Shown here piece by piece: positions 63,761-64,000 of a stretch of 64,000 nucleotides of DNA (position 1 is its first letter; every line of letters begins with the position of its first letter). Both the position numbers and the translations under genes were made by a program. The notes under the pieces are model-generated. The model saw nothing but the letters and a program-made list of their open reading frames with translations, searched no databases and had not been told where the DNA came from. Location of the stretch: assembly GCA_964016885.1 (NCBI GenBank), contig OZ024740.1, positions 206,034,821-206,098,820 on the forward strand. Reading direction: 5' to 3'. Source of the DNA: Eledone cirrhosa. Its lineage: Eukaryota > Mollusca > Cephalopoda > Octopoda > Eledonidae.

Positions 63761-64000
63761 GTAAGTATAAAACTTCTATACTACTGAGAGGAGCCATTTT
63801 TTCCCTTTAATGTTCCACTGGTATTAGCATGGAAAGTCGATTTGGCAGAGTCATTGGAGCATTGGATATTTGTTCCGACACTCTGCACTGATTTCAAATC
63901 TGGCCGAAATCTACTTTGCCTTCATTGTTTGAGTAGATGGGGTTGGGTGGTAGTGTCTGATAAAGAAAGTACAATGCCAGTGGTGATGCAGCCCACTCTC
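63761..64000. other. Start of intron 23
   Basis: Non-coding to the window end. 'tgttccactggtattagcat ggaaag' resembles a D-repeat fragment and 'gcagagtcattggagcattg' a SINE-like head. Nothing firmer. Confidence 0.4.

Overview
This window is eukaryotic nuclear DNA and holds no complete gene. It carries a 23-exon internal stretch, on the + strand, of a sortilin-related receptor gene (SORL1/SorLA/LR11 family). The exons lie between 8599 and 63760. Joined, they give 3564 nt (1188 codons) in one uninterrupted frame with GT-AG introns throughout. The 5' end (signal peptide, most of the VPS10 propeller) and the 3' end (later FN3 domains, membrane span, cytoplasmic tail) lie outside the window. The organism is most likely a cephalopod mollusc. 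This is inferred from the dispersed repeats: tRNA-derived SINEs of cephalopod type, and a repeat built from 'acgtccattttccctgct...gggttgga' and 'tactgggtgcatttta' motifs. It also fits the AT-rich, repeat-packed introns. Genus and species cannot be read from the sequence.

Gene layout. Exons 1-3 encode the end of the VPS10 propeller, with Asp-box motifs SVDAGLTW and SWNNGETW. The end of exon 3 to exon 6 encodes the 10CC module; exactly ten cysteines are visible. Exons 7-10 encode the YWTD beta-propeller, with five YW-[TIG]-D cores. Exon 11 encodes the eight-cysteine EGF-like module. Exons 12-20 encode ten LDL-receptor class A (LDLa) repeats. Exons 21-22 encode the first FN3 domain and exon 23 starts the second. 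All LDLa exons are class 1-1, so they can be duplicated without breaking the frame. Exons 15-16 are in fact a tandem copy of exons 13-14.

Introns. 1-8598 is upstream intron or flank. It contains a 130-bp near-perfect palindrome, a transposon-like element with terminal inverted repeats (TIRs) filled by about 36 copies of a 25-bp unit carrying telomere-type CCCTAA motifs, and a mariner transposase fragment. Introns 1-17 hold SINEs of three families, three families of short non-autonomous DNA elements (MITEs) and several dead LINE fragments. Intron 18 (15.5 kb) is dominated by a 10.8-kb array of about 310 units of 35 bp that appears to have grown from an antisense SINE; a second minisatellite abuts it. 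Intron 20 holds a 2.8-kb array of about 60 units whose repeat contains the last 8 coding bases and the 5' splice site of exon 20.

The main theme of the hunt is that sequence at exon edges has been copied repeatedly in the ligand-binding half of this gene: the exon 13-14 pair, the exon 17 acceptor side, the exon 19 donor side and the exon 20 donor array. I see no RNA genes, CRISPR arrays, promoters or terminators that I can support. Coordinates of exons are exact to the base where splice sites are clear; repeat boundaries are approximate (about +/-10-30 bp) unless target-site duplications fix them.
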